A stretch of DNA of 57,458 bases from Saprospiraceae bacterium (GCA_016706365.1 JADJJU010000016.1:1-57458); one strand, 5' to 3'. Shown: positions 34,850 through 45,104, numbered from the stretch's first letter. Numbers and translations: made by a program. Notes: generated from the sequence alone by a model not told the origin.

Positions 34850-37018
34850 ATGACACGACTATTCACTTTGCTCCTCTGTTTTTTATTGATTTTCCCTCTG
34901 CTCCGGGCACAGAAGGAGATCATGCTCGAAGATATTTGGGCAAAGAATACATTTCAAAGCAAATCTGTCCCGGGATTTAATTTTACAGCAAATGGGAAAC
35001 ATTATTTAAGGCTAGAAAACAATGCAATTCGCCGATATGATATTGCTACCGGTACTTTGCAGGATACATTGCTCAATGCAGAAACCCTTCAAACTGCCGA
35101 TGGTAAAAGAATAAAAATTTCAGGATATACCTTTAGTGAAGATCAATCACTTGTACTGCTGGAGACAGATCCTGAAAGTATCTACAGATACAGCAAAGTT
35201 GCAAATTACTATGTATATAATCGTGCAAGCAAATCAGTCAGCACAGTACATGATGCTGCTAAACAAATGTATGCTCATTTGAGTCCTGATGGGGGCAAAA
35301 TCGCATTTATTGTGAATAATAATATCATGCTGAAGGATCTTAAAAGCAATAAATTAACTCCCGTTACCCAGGATGGAATGAGTAATAAGATTATCAATGG
35401 AGCTGCGGATTGGGTGTATGAAGAAGAGTTTGCACTTACGAGAGCCTTCGAATGGTCTCCTGATGGTAAATATCTGGCTTTTATCAAATTTGATGAATCC
35501 GAAGTGCCACAATTTACAATGGAAACCTACAATGATGGCATGTATCCTACACCTGTCACCTTTAAGTATCCGAAAGTTGGCGAGAAGAATGCGGTCATCA
35601 GTTTGCATATTTACAATCTGGCTACGAACAAATCCATAGCATGTAACCTGGGAGATCTCAATGATATGTACATTCCAAGAATCAAATGGTCACCGGAAAA
35701 TCAATTGCTTGCTTTTGTTATGAACCGACATCAGAATCACCTTCAAATGATGCAGGTCAGTCCTCAGACAGGAACTTCCAAAGTATTTATGGAAGAAAAA
35801 AATGAATGGTATATCGATATTCATGATGATATGACTTTTTTGCCTGGCGGAAATGGTTTTATCTGGTCAAGTGAACAGGATGGGTATCAACACCTTTACT
35901 GGTACGAAGCAAACGGCAAACTCAAAAAGCAACTGACTTCAGGCAATTTTGATGTCACCTCTTTTTATGGAGCAGATGCAGATAACAACAAAATATTTTA
36001 TCAGGCTGCTGCTAAATCTCCCATGCAAAGAGAGGTGTATGAAATGGATATCAAATCCGGGAAAACACGAACATTGTCTACTGCATCCGGATGGAATAGT
36101 GCCCAATTCAGTGCTTCGTATGACTTTTATGTGCTCACGCATTCGACTGCCAATACTGCCCCTGTAATTGGAGTATTTAACAGGAAAGGCGAGCAGATCC
36201 GTACGCTGGAGAATAATCAGCGTATGGCAGAGCTGCAAAAAGAATATGGAATGACGTCCCTGGATTTTTTCAATTTCAAGACTTCGGAAGGAGTGGATTT
36301 GAATGGATATATGATCAAACCTGCTGATTTTGACCCCGCTAAAAAGTATCCCGTTTTTATGTTCTTGTATGGCGGACCGAATAGTCAACAAGTGACCGAT
36401 AATTGGAAAGGAGCAAATTACTTTTGGTTTCAAATGTTGGCACAGAAAGGATACATAGTTGCTTGTGTAGATAACAGAGGAACTGGTGCACGTGGGCAGG
36501 AATTCAGAAAAATGACTTATCTGCAGCTTGGAAAATATGAAACTATTGACCAGATAGAAGCCGCCAAATATCTTGGTAAACTGCCTTATGCAGACGCATC
36601 CAGAATTGGCATTTTTGGCTGGAGCTACGGAGGCTATATGTCCTCTCTTTGTTTGTTAAAGGGAAATGATGTTTTCAAGGCGGCCATCGCTGTCGCCCCT
36701 GTTACTAACTGGAAATGGTACGATACCGTCTACACCGAAAGATATATGCGAACTGAAAAAGAGAATGCATCCGGCTATAAGGATAATTCACCTGTTTATT
36801 TTGCTGACAGACTAAAGGGCTCATACCTGCTTGTTCATGGAATGGCGGATGATAATGTTCATTTTCAGCATACAGTAGAAATGGCAAATGCTTTGATTAA
36901 GGCAAACAAGCAATTTGATACTTATTTTTATCCGAACAGAAATCATGGGATTTATGGCGGAACAGCAAGATTACATTTGTACACTAAGATGACTGATTTC
37001 ATCATGAAGAACATTTAA
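34850..37018 (+). CDS. Dipeptidyl peptidase IV-type S9 serine peptidase
   Basis: 722 residues with a signal peptide (MTRLFTLLLCFLLIFPLLRA). The N-terminal eight-blade propeller carries the double-Glu motif DWVYEEEF (187-194) that binds the substrate N-terminus. The C-terminal alpha/beta hydrolase has nucleophile Ser592 in GWSYGGYMS, Asp667 in GMADDNVH and His699 in NRNHGIYG. It removes X-Pro or X-Ala dipeptides from peptides in the periplasm or at the surface. Complete and intact. Confidence 0.95.
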   Translation: MTRLFTLLLCFLLIFPLLRAQKEIMLEDIWAKNTFQSKSVPGFNFTANGKHYLRLENNAIRRYDIATGTLQDTLLNAETLQTADGKRIKISGYTFSEDQSLVLLETDPESIYRYSKVANYYVYNRASKSVSTVHDAAKQMYAHLSPDGGKIAFIVNNNIMLKDLKSNKLTPVTQDGMSNKIINGAADWVYEEEFALTRAFEWSPDGKYLAFIKFDESEVPQFTMETYNDGMYPTPVTFKYPKVGEKNAVISLHIYNLATNKSIACNLGDLNDMYIPRIKWSPENQLLAFVMNRHQNHLQMMQVSPQTGTSKVFMEEKNEWYIDIHDDMTFLPGGNGFIWSSEQDGYQHLYWYEANGKLKKQLTSGNFDVTSFYGADADNNKIFYQAAAKSPMQREVYEMDIKSGKTRTLSTASGWNSAQFSASYDFYVLTHSTANTAPVIGVFNRKGEQIRTLENNQRMAELQKEYGMTSLDFFNFKTSEGVDLNGYMIKPADFDPAKKYPVFMFLYGGPNSQQVTDNWKGANYFWFQMLAQKGYIVACVDNRGTGARGQEFRKMTYLQLGKYETIDQIEAAKYLGKLPYADASRIGIFGWSYGGYMSSLCLLKGNDVFKAAIAVAPVTNWKWYDTVYTERYMRTEKENASGYKDNSPVYFADRLKGSYLLVHGMADDNVHFQHTVEMANALIKANKQFDTYFYPNRNHGIYGGTARLHLYTKMTDFIMKNI

Positions 37019-37109
37019 TTTCCTGAAATTTAGAAGTTTTTGTAAGTGATTAGCAATGAATTATTTAACGGAAATAATTGTTTTGCTTCAATAAAACCAA
37101 GGCCTTAAT

Positions 37110-37601
37110 ATGAACAACAGATCTACATATATTTATTCTATGCTTGCTTTTCTTTCACTTTGTATGCCTGGTAATATTACAGCGCAAACACTTGATTTGA
37201 ATAAAGCATGGTTGGATCTGCAGTTTATCATAGGTACCTGGAAAATCGAATCCGGAGCAGAAATGGAAAAATGGGAATTTGTTAGTGAGAAGGAACTTAG
37301 AGGCAAGGGGTTTGCATTAAATGGCAGAGATACTATTCTCAAGGAAGTGATTCAACTCGTGTATGATGATTCGGGCATTCACTACATCGCAAAAGTCAAA
37401 GGCCAAAACAATAATGAATCAACTATCTTTTCATTAGTAAACACTCAAAAGGCTACCTTTGTATTTGAGAATAAAGCGCATGATTTTCCACAGAGAATCA
37501 ATTATCGCAAGATCTCTGATACGCTGATCATGGCCTGGATAGAAGGCGAGAAAAATGGTGAAAAGAAGAAGATGGAATACCCAATGAAAAGAATAAATTA
37601 A
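37110..37601 (+). CDS. DUF6265-like secreted protein
   Basis: 163 residues with a signal peptide. Features: LDLQFIIGTWKIE, EKWEFVSEKELRGKGF, then FENKAHDFPQRINY near the end, the pattern of the DUF6265 beta-barrel (lipocalin-like) family. Function unknown; probably binds a small ligand. It precedes ybjQ by one nucleotide, so the two are co-transcribed. Confidence 0.7.
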   Translation: MNNRSTYIYSMLAFLSLCMPGNITAQTLDLNKAWLDLQFIIGTWKIESGAEMEKWEFVSEKELRGKGFALNGRDTILKEVIQLVYDDSGIHYIAKVKGQNNNESTIFSLVNTQKATFVFENKAHDFPQRINYRKISDTLIMAWIEGEKNGEKKKMEYPMKRIN

Positions 37602-37602
37602 T

Positions 37603-37929
37603 ATGTTCATCACTACTACTGATTTCATTCCCGGTTATATAATTGCTGAGGTAATTGACATTGCACGTGGAAGCACAGTAAAAGCAAGACATATTGGCAA
37701 GGATATTGGCGCAATGTTTAAAACAATGGTGGGTGGAGAAATCGAAGCATATACAAATCTGATGGTGGGTGCAAGAGAAGAGGCAATTTTAAGGATGGAA
37801 GCAGATGCAGAAAGAATGGGTGCAAATGCTGTCATCAATGTTCGTTTCACTACTTCTGCCATTATGCAGGGAGCATCGGAAATTCTGGCATATGGTACAG
37901 CGGTTCGCATTGAACAAATAAATGTATAA
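37603..37929 (+). CDS. YbjQ family (UPF0145) putative heavy-metal-binding protein
   Basis: 108 residues of the YbjQ family: TTTDFIPGYIIAEVIDIARGSTV, REEAILRMEADAERMGANAVINVRF, and a C-terminal AYGTAVRIE. It forms homopentameric rings in known structures; the cellular role is undefined. Its stop overlaps the smpB start (TAATG). Confidence 0.9.
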   Translation: MFITTTDFIPGYIIAEVIDIARGSTVKARHIGKDIGAMFKTMVGGEIEAYTNLMVGAREEAILRMEADAERMGANAVINVRFTTSAIMQGASEILAYGTAVRIEQINV

Positions 37930-38381
37930 TGTTGAAAACAATAGAAATAAAGAATAGGAAGGCAAAGCATGATTATCATTTTCTTCAATCATTTGAAGCA
38001 GGGATTATGCTAGCAGGAACAGAAGTCAAATCCATAAAGGCCGGACACGCTAATCTGAGTGATGCCTATTGTTTTTTCAATGGCGGTGAATTATGGGTTC
38101 ACAGCTTGTATATAAAGGAATATCAGCAGGGAGCATATAATAATCACGATACCAGAAAGGACCGAAAATTGCTTCTGAATAAATCTGAGCTCAAAAAGCT
38201 GAGTAAAAAAGCTGAAGATAAAGGTATCACCATCATCCCTTACAGAATGTTCGTAAATGACCGCGGTTTTATCAAGCTTGAAATTTATCTGGCTGAAGGC
38301 AAGAAGTCCTATGACAAAAGAGAAACCATCAAGGAACGTGACACTACCAGAGAGCTGGAGCGAACTTATCGCGTGAGGTAA
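37929..38381 (+). CDS. smpB: SsrA-binding protein SmpB
   Basis: 150 residues, full length. IKNRKAKHDYHFLQSFEAGIMLAGTEVKSI start, HSLYIKEYQQG, and the basic C-terminal tail KSYDKRETIKERD that enters the mRNA channel. Binds tmRNA to rescue stalled ribosomes. No tmRNA gene is seen nearby. Confidence 0.97.
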   Translation: MLKTIEIKNRKAKHDYHFLQSFEAGIMLAGTEVKSIKAGHANLSDAYCFFNGGELWVHSLYIKEYQQGAYNNHDTRKDRKLLLNKSELKKLSKKAEDKGITIIPYRMFVNDRGFIKLEIYLAEGKKSYDKRETIKERDTTRELERTYRVR

Positions 38382-38585
38382 GTGGGTTTAATAAGATCGG
38401 GTTCAGGAATTTCTTTCTTTATCCAACACTGAAATACATATAAGTATTGCCGGGAGAATAAGTCCAGATTTGCCCTCAGCAAATTTCATTATTATCCATA
38501 TAAATCTCCAACCAGAAGTTAATTTTTCCGTATTAACTTTTGGACTTTTGATTGTGCATTTATTTTTTAAGCAATATGTTCAAAC

Positions 38586-39104
38586 ATGAAAAATACATTT
38601 ATTCTTTCAATTTTTATACCAGCTATACTTCTTTGTGGATGCTATAAAAGCTATGATACTATAAAAGTAATTGGCTGGGTACCTATGTACAGTGACTCCA
38701 TTGATCTGGATATCAAAATTGAATCACCCAGAGCAATCTCCTCCCTTGAAAGAATTTATGTTTTTCAACAATATATTTTTGCGATTGAAAAAGCAAAAGG
38801 AGTTCATATCATCGATAACTCCAATCCGGAAACTCCGGTTCCTATTCACTTTCTCTCCATTGTCGGCACTACAGAAGTGGCTATCAAAGATCATTATTTG
38901 TATACGGATCAATTTAGTGAGTTGGTCGTCATCGATATTCATAATATTGCTGAGGCTATGGAATTAAGCAGAAAGGAGGGAGTTTTTCCAAATTCAGGAA
39001 ATCTTCCGGATCAAAATTCCGGATATTTTCAGTGCCCGGATCCCGGAAAAACTGTTGAAGGCTGGGTGAGAGATTCTATGTTGATACCTGATTGTTCCAT
39101 TTAA
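38586..39104 (+). CDS. LVIVD-repeat-like lipoprotein (small)
   Basis: 172 residues. Lipobox-type signal (MKNTFILSIFIPAILLCGC). The middle shows LVIVD-like repeats: ERIYVFQQYIFAIEKAKGVHIIDNSNPETP and HYLYTDQFSELVVIDIHNI, i.e. beta-propeller blades. Probably outer-membrane or surface anchored; function unknown. Followed 4 nt later by a related protein. Confidence 0.75.
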   Translation: MKNTFILSIFIPAILLCGCYKSYDTIKVIGWVPMYSDSIDLDIKIESPRAISSLERIYVFQQYIFAIEKAKGVHIIDNSNPETPVPIHFLSIVGTTEVAIKDHYLYTDQFSELVVIDIHNIAEAMELSRKEGVFPNSGNLPDQNSGYFQCPDPGKTVEGWVRDSMLIPDCSI

Positions 39105-39108
39105 TCCA

Positions 39109-39861
39109 ATGAAACTCATGAAAAATTCCATTCTTTTTTTGATGTTTGTAATACTCAGCATTTTCTCTTGCAGCAAGGATGCAAGCCCCTCAGGAAATAT
39201 AGGACAAGGAGGATCATTAGCAAGGTTCAGCATTATTGGTAATAATCTGTATGTAATTAGTGGACCAAGCTTGAAAACATTCAGTTTAACTGATCCTCTG
39301 AATCCTGAATTGATGGATGAGCAGAGAGTAGCCTTCGATATTGAGACATTATTTCCTCTGGGCGAATTTCTGTTGATCGGAGGACAAAGCGGCATGCATA
39401 TTTTTTCCAGAGATGCTGCAGGACGTCCTGAATATATCAGTGTATACCAGCATGTACAGGCTTGTGATCCCGTAGTTGCCAATGATACTGTTGCATTTGT
39501 TACTTTAAGGACTGTGGAAGGCTGTCGATTTACAGAGACAAATCAGCTGGAAGTTTTGGATATCAGAGACAAGGAAAATCCTCAATTAATCAAAGCATAC
39601 ACTGATTTTGAAAACCCGGCAGGATTGGCCCTGGATGGAAATTTGCTCTTCATTTGTGATCTCGAAAATGGCTTCTTTATTCTTGATGTTAAGAATCCGG
39701 CCGATGTCAAAATATTGCACCATATTGAAGGTGTGAATGTGCACGATGCGATTGCCAGAAATGGATTGTTATTATTGGTTGGACCTAAAAAACTGCATCA
39801 ATGGGATTATTCAAATCCCGCAGCTCCAAGATTGCTTTCAACATTAGTTGTGCCGGATTAA
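39109..39861 (+). CDS. LVIVD-repeat lipoprotein
   Basis: 250 residues (or 247 from the Met at 39118), with a lipobox after the hydrophobic start (ILSIFSC). It has at least four LVIVD-type blades: LKTFSLTDPLNPEL, MHIFSRDAAGRPEY, LEVLDIRDKENPQL and FFILDVKNPADVK. Partner of the preceding lipoprotein; a surface propeller is the likely structure. No catalytic motif. Confidence 0.8.
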   Translation: MKLMKNSILFLMFVILSIFSCSKDASPSGNIGQGGSLARFSIIGNNLYVISGPSLKTFSLTDPLNPELMDEQRVAFDIETLFPLGEFLLIGGQSGMHIFSRDAAGRPEYISVYQHVQACDPVVANDTVAFVTLRTVEGCRFTETNQLEVLDIRDKENPQLIKAYTDFENPAGLALDGNLLFICDLENGFFILDVKNPADVKILHHIEGVNVHDAIARNGLLLLVGPKKLHQWDYSNPAAPRLLSTLVVPD

Positions 39862-39872
39862 GATTGAATGAA

Positions 39873-40541
39873 ATGATAAGAAGCTTTCTGATTCTTTTTT
39901 GTACTCTTTCCATCATACTCCCTGCCCAAACACAGGATGAAGTTGTAAAATCTGAAATTCCGCATTTTGCTATTAAGGTAAATGTTTTTCCATTTGTTAT
40001 CCGCAATGCAGATATTGCAATTCCCAGATTACATATGGGATTTGAAAGAAGAATCAGCTCCAGGCATGCAATTCTAGCAGAATTAGGATATGGAAGTAGT
40101 ATCAACGGAACTGTGTTTTCAGAATACAAGGCGAGAGATATTTCAGGAAACATAGGTATCCGCAAGTATTTCGGATTTAAAAATTCAAGCAGAAAGTATT
40201 GGATATTGAACCTTACTCAGGATTACTATAAGCATGATTTAAGGACATGGGTATGCATCAATGACTGCGAATATTTCAGAAGAATCCATCATACTGAAAG
40301 AACCTGGAGAACAGGAATTATGGGTGGAATGGGCATTGTCATAAAACTGGGCTCCCGACTCAGCCTGGACTTTGATTTTACTGTTGGATTATACAACCGA
40401 TATTCCTCAACTACAGGAATTCCTGCTGAACTGGACTCAGAGGAGTTTCGCAGAAACAATCATATTCAAGCAGAAGGAAATGAAATACTGCCACATTTTC
40501 AACACAGAATCCGATTGAGCTGGGATTTTTATGGAAAATAA
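39873..40541 (+). CDS. Putative outer-membrane beta-barrel protein
   Basis: 222 residues from ATG 39873; an upstream ATG overlapping the previous gene would lack a signal peptide start. Signal peptide MIRSFLILFCTLSIILPAQ. Alternating hydrophobic strands and an aromatic end (HRIRLSWDFYGK) suggest an 8-strand barrel, as in DUF3575-like proteins. Third gene of the LVIVD cluster, 11 nt after the stop of the previous one. Function unknown. Confidence 0.65.
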   Translation: MIRSFLILFCTLSIILPAQTQDEVVKSEIPHFAIKVNVFPFVIRNADIAIPRLHMGFERRISSRHAILAELGYGSSINGTVFSEYKARDISGNIGIRKYFGFKNSSRKYWILNLTQDYYKHDLRTWVCINDCEYFRRIHHTERTWRTGIMGGMGIVIKLGSRLSLDFDFTVGLYNRYSSTTGIPAELDSEEFRRNNHIQAEGNEILPHFQHRIRLSWDFYGK

Positions 40542-40607
40542 GTACTTGCTATTGAATACTGTATACCTAAATCTGTACTTATTACAGGAAATAATGCCAG
40601 GATTTTT

Positions 40608-41014
40608 CTAGTCAAGCCAGTTCGCTAGGTCTAGGTCTTTTATTCGTTTGAAATGGTTAGTATTATTAGTGACAAGTTGAAGCTCACTCGTTATTGCAAT
40701 CCCTGCAATCAAAGTATCTGTATGTCCGATTTCAGTTCCCTTGTTACGCAGATTTGCTTGAATTGCTGCCGCGACTTTTGCCATTGGTAATGTCAACGGA
40801 ATAACTTTGTTTAATTCTGCGAATTCTTCAAATTTTGCCAATTGCTTTTTTGCATCTTTATATAAAAAAGTCCATTCACGGTTTCGTAGTAGGTAATAAT
40901 ACTAAAACTTATGAATCCGTATTCCTCAAGGTGGCCATCCAGTCTGGAAATAACCTTCGGATTGCCCCTTAAAAATTCCGAAAGAATATCGGTATCCAGC
41001 ATAGCCGGCTTCAT
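40608..41014 (-). pseudogene. VapC-type PIN-domain toxin, frameshifted
   Basis: N-terminal frame (40811-41014) has MLDTDILSEFLRGNP with the first PIN Asp, and IISF-type TYYETVNGL with the conserved Glu. The C-terminal frame (to 40608) has HTDTLIAGIAITSELQLVTNNTNHFKRI with the remaining Asp pair. The switch lies in the A6 run at 40864-40869 (T6 in the gene sense); one more T joins the parts through LYKDAKKQLAKFEEF. Corrected length about 135 residues, normal for VapC. Toxins of this family cleave tRNA or rRNA. It overlaps the antitoxin by ATGA. Confidence 0.8.
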
Positions 41015-41260
41015 AAACTAATTTTGCGATCAAAAAGCTGCCTCTCGTTTTTCTGGTTTGGCTTATAAAATCAGCATAATCTTCATCGCTCATTTCTTTT
41101 AAAATTCCGCCTGATGAAAGAATCTTTTACGCAGTTTAATATTACTGCGAGACGGTTGTTTAACATTTGAAGTCATTGATGTAACAAACTGGTAAACCTC
41201 TTCCAGTCGGTTTACAGGAACATCCTTCATTTCTTTAAGTATAGCATTAATTGTTGTCAT
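41011..41260 (-). pseudogene. VapB-like antitoxin, two frameshifts
   Basis: From ATG 41260: TTINAILKEMKDVPVNRLEEVYQFV in the first frame. A missing A (cgtaaaag) leads to KILSSGGILKEMSDEDYADFI in another, and a missing T (agctttttg) leads to GSFFDRKISL. Adding one base at each restores 83 codons ending at 41011, in a TGA that overlaps the toxin ATG, as in typical antitoxin-toxin pairs. Too fragmentary for any single frame to exceed 55 residues. Decay or sequence error. Confidence 0.7.
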
Positions 41261-41406
41261 TGTCCTTTCGAATTTGAGTTAAATGTAAAATGTATAGTTT
41301 GACAGGAAAGTTTCAAAAAAGACTTTCAGGCCTAACTTTCAAATTAAATATAAACAATTTTAACTAGACGATAATCAGTCAAAGCTCTTAACAAACAACA
41401 ACTCAT

Positions 41407-44273
41407 CTACGCCTGCATATAACTCTCAATCGGCGGACAGGTACAAACCAGATTTCTGTCCCCATATGCATTATCAACTCTTCCCACAGATGGCCAGAAT
41501 TTGTGACCAAGTCTGAGATATGGCAGCGGATACGCAGCTTTTCTCTGCTATAAGGAAGATCCCACTCATCAGCAGTCAATAATTCAGCTGTATGAGGAGC
41601 ATTATGCAGAACATTGCTCTTCTCAGGAAACTCACCTCTTGCGATTTCATCGATCTCTTCTCTGATCTGTATCATCGCATTGCAGAATCTGTCCAGCTCG
41701 GCCATGTCTTCACTTTCAGTTGGTTCGATCATCAATGTTCCTGCAACAGGGAAAGATAAAGTGGGAGAATGGAAGCCATAGTCAATAAGACGTTTAGCAA
41801 CATCTTCTGCCTGGACTCCGATCGCTTTAAATGGATTGAGGTCGATGATCATCTCATGCGCTGCGCGTCCATTTTTGCCTGTGTACAGGATTTTATATGA
41901 TTTCTCCAATCTTGCTTTCATATAATTAGCATTCAAAATGGCATAGCGGGTCGCATCTGCCACTCCTATTTTGCCCAGCATTTTGATATATGCATAGCTG
42001 ATCAAAAGTATACTGGCACTTCCCCATGGAGCTGCTGAAACAGCATACACTGCTTTACTTCCCCCGGTGGTCACAACAGGATGACCCGGAAGATAAGGAG
42101 CCAGTTTATCATTCACACAAATAGGACCCATGCCCGGACCACCTCCACCATGAGGAATCGCAAATGTCTTATGAAGATTCAGGTGGCAAACATCCGCTCC
42201 GATTAGACCCGGCGAGGTCAATCCTACCTGTGCATTCATATTGGCTCCATCCATGTACACAAGACCTCCATTTTGATGGATGATCTCACATATTTCACGA
42301 ATTCCTTCTTCGAATACTCCGTGCGTGGATGGATAAGTCACCATCAAAGCTGATAGCGTGTCTTTGTATTGTTCGGCCTTGCTGCGCAAATCCTCAATAT
42401 CGATATTCCCTTGTTCGTCGCATTTCACAACAATCACATCCATCCCTACCATGACTGCGCTGGCGGGATTGGTTCCATGTGCTGAGGATGGAATCAATGT
42501 GATGACACGGTGCTGGTCGCCTCTGTCAAGGTGGTAGGCGCGAATTGTTAATAAGCCTGCATACTCTCCCTGAGCACCTGAATTGGGCTGTAGAGAACAA
42601 GCTGTGAATCCTGTGATTTTGCACAAAGCATCACTCAGTTCTTCAAAAACCTGTCTGTAACCTGCTGTTTGTTCTACCGGAGCAAATGGATGTATGGAAG
42701 AAAAATTCTCCCAACTGACAGGTATCAATTGCGTTGCTGCATTCAGCTTCATCGTGCATGATCCAAGAGCGATCATTGAATGAACCAATGATAAATCTTT
42801 ATTTTCTAAACGCTTGATGTAGCGCATCATTTTTGTCTCTGTGTGATGCGTATTGAAAATAGGATGGGTTAGAATTTCAGTCTGTCTGTGTAATTCTGAA
42901 GAAATACCAAAGCGTAAATCAGAAAGTGCCTGACCTTTACCTACCAAATTAAAAAGACTGATGACTTCCTCAATATCTCTTTGCGAGTGAGTCTCATCCA
43001 CCGCCAGTCTGATGTATTCTCCATCGTATCCAAAATTGTAGTTCAGCGATTCACTATGTGCCTTGAAGGAATCAGCATCCACGGGAGATACTTTTACCAA
43101 AACAGTATCAAAAAATTGCTGATGAACTACCTCGAATCCGGCATTCTGAATACCATATGCCAGGTGAATAGCCTTTTGATGGATATCCTCAGCAATATAT
43201 TTCAAGCCTTCCGGACCATGATACACAGCATACATGCTGGCCATGATTGCCAACAGGGCCTGAGCAGTACAGATATTTGAAGTTGCTTTTTCTCTTCTGA
43301 TATGTTGCTCTCTCGTCTGCAAAGCCATTCTGAGTGCCGGTTTCCCATGGCTGTCTACAGACATACCAATAATTCTGCCCGGAATCAATCTTTTGTAATC
43401 TTCTTTAGTTGCAAAAAATGCAGCATGAGGACCTCCGAAACCCATGGGCACTCCAAATCTTTGAGAGTTTCCGACAACTGCATCTGCACCCCATTCTCCC
43501 GGTGCTTGCAATATGACAAGGCTCATGATATCGGCTGCCACTGTGACAGCGATATCGTGTGTCTTCATGGTTTCTGTCAATGCTTTGAAAGAATTGACCT
43601 GACCATTTTTGTCCGGATATTGTAATAGTATACCAAAGACATCTTCCGCCACCTGCATATTGTCCATAGAGACAATTTCTACTATAATATCCAAAGGCTG
43701 GGCTCTGGTCAATAAGACATCAATGGTCTGAGGTAAAACTGTATCAGCTACCAGAAATTTATTCTTAGAAGCTTCCTTTACTTTTTTATTTTTGACATGG
43801 AAAAACATAGCCATCGCTTCAGCTGCTGCAGTAGCTTCGTCAAGAAGAGAAGCATTTGCAATAGGAAGACCAGTCAAATCGCTGATCATTGTTTGATAAT
43901 TCAACAATGCCTCCAGTCTACCCTGCGCAATTTCAGCCTGGTATGGAGTATACTGTGTGTACCATCCCGGATTTGAAAAAACATTTCTCAAAATCACACT
44001 AGGAGTTACAGTTCCGTGATAACCGTAGCCGATGAATGATTTATTTACTTTGTTTTTAAGAGCAATTTTCTTCAGGCTTTCCAGATAATCTGCTTCACTT
44101 AGAGCATCCGGAATATCCAGCTCACCCTGAATGCGTATAGAGGCAGGAATAGTTTCATTTACCAGTTGTTCAAGGGATGAAACTCCGATGTATTTCAACA
44201 TGTGGGACAATTGATCGTCCGATATCCCTATATGCCTGTTTTGAAAAGCTGAAGGGATGCTTATATTACTCAT
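41407..44273 (-). pseudogene. gcvP: Glycine dehydrogenase (decarboxylating), frameshift near the 3' end
   Basis: P protein of the glycine cleavage system: PLP-dependent decarboxylation of glycine with transfer to lipoyl-GcvH. Intact from NRHIGISDDQLSHMLKYIG through the PLP site HLNLHKTFAIPHGGGGPG. Near the C-terminus YSREK should continue AAYPLPYLRLGHKFWPSVGR; the reading shifts at the run 41539-41542 (A4 in gene sense, expected A5) and ends at 41403 with an unrelated tail. The correct frame ends at TAG 41407, about 955 residues. If the shift is real, about the last 40 residues are wrong. A TAATTTTG -7 box lies at 44305-44298. Confidence 0.92.
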
Positions 44274-44622
44274 AGATGGCTAGGTTTAAATGTGGCGCAA
44301 AATTAACTTTTATCAGGTTAAAATCCCCATACAAACCATCAAAGTTGAGACAATGTTTTGGGGCGGGTTACTTCGAGGCTGAAATAGGTTCTGCCAATTT
44401 ATTGGAAGAGTCCATGAGCTGGTTAGAGAGTTGATATTGAATTAGAAAAGAAGCAAAAAAGTAAAAAGCTTGCTAATAAATTAGCAAGACCAAAACCCTG
44501 TAAAATTGAGATGTTGTGATGATTAGTATAAATAATGGGAAAGAAGAAGTCGGCAACATTTTCATTTTCAATCCTTCACAATACTTCCATCCGAATAACT
44601 CCCATTTCCGTCGATTAATATA
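44274..44622. other. Spacer between gcvP and the MarR operon
   Basis: No gene. Minus strand TAATTTTG (44305-44298) is a -7 box for gcvP. A palindrome CTTGCTAAT-aa-ATTAGCAAG at 44469-44488 is related to 5182-5201. I looked for a glycine riboswitch and see none. Confidence 0.6.
44469..44488. repeat. GCTAATAAATTAGC palindrome, copy 2
   Basis: Perfect 9-bp arms with AA centre. Reverse complement aligns with 5182-5201 including the flanks TTTTGGT and CTT. Arms differ by compensating changes at the outer pairs. Confidence 0.6.
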
Positions 44623-44652
44623 GTTGATATATCAACCAATGATTTATATTTG
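44623..44652 (+). promoter_or_regulatory. MarR operator and leaderless-type promoter
   Basis: GTTGATATATCAAC (44623-44636) is a perfect 14-bp palindrome typical of MarR sites. It contains TTG (44624-44626), 18 nt before a perfect -7 box TATATTTG (44645-44652). The ATG at 44657 lies only 4 nt after the -7 box, so transcription should begin at or in the start codon. Binding would block the -33 element, predicting autorepression. Confidence 0.65.
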
Positions 44653-44656
44653 TGCA

Positions 44657-45094
44657 ATGGAAAAGTTGGAAAAAGTATTTTTCTATCATTTGGAGAAAGC
44701 CATCAAATCCTACAGACAGTTTGCCCAGAGTCAATTGAAAAAAAACAGCTTTCACATTACAGTGGATCAGTGGTTGCTATTGAAAACCTTACACGATGAG
44801 CCGGGTATAAACCAGATTGCTATCGCTGAAAGAGTTTTCAAGGATAAGGCATCCATTACCAGAATGATTCAGGCGCTGGAAGAAAGTGGGTATATAGTTC
44901 GGGACATACTGGCTTCTGACAAAAGACAAATGCATCTGAGTATAACACCTACCGGCAAAGATCTGATCAATCAAATCACACCCATTGTACTGTCATACAG
45001 AAAAGCCGCATTGAATGGAATCAGTGAACAGGAACTCCTGATCGCTGAAAAAGTAATGAAAACCATTGCTCAAAATAGCAAAGACAATTCTTAA
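44657..45094 (+). CDS. MarR family transcriptional regulator
   Basis: 145 residues from ATG 44657, chosen because the frame's first codon (44624) lies in the operator. Classic MarR: dimer helix, then winged helix with HDEPGINQIAIAERVFKDKASITRMIQALEESGYIVR and the DKRQMHLSITPTGK wing (normally DxRxxxxxLT). First gene of an apparent five-gene operon (10 nt before the next start). It probably represses the operon and senses a small molecule that the hydrolases act upon; the last point is inference. Confidence 0.92.
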   Translation: MEKLEKVFFYHLEKAIKSYRQFAQSQLKKNSFHITVDQWLLLKTLHDEPGINQIAIAERVFKDKASITRMIQALEESGYIVRDILASDKRQMHLSITPTGKDLINQITPIVLSYRKAALNGISEQELLIAEKVMKTIAQNSKDNS

Positions 45095-45104
45095 AATATT
45101 CAAT

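Noticed and set aside
38382..38585. tmRNA or tRNA gene near smpB
   Set aside because: No cloverleaf or tag-like sequence could be seen in the 204-nt gap.
44274..44622. Glycine riboswitch before gcvP
   Set aside because: No recognisable aptamer; the -7 box at 44305-44298 leaves a leader of only about 20 nt.
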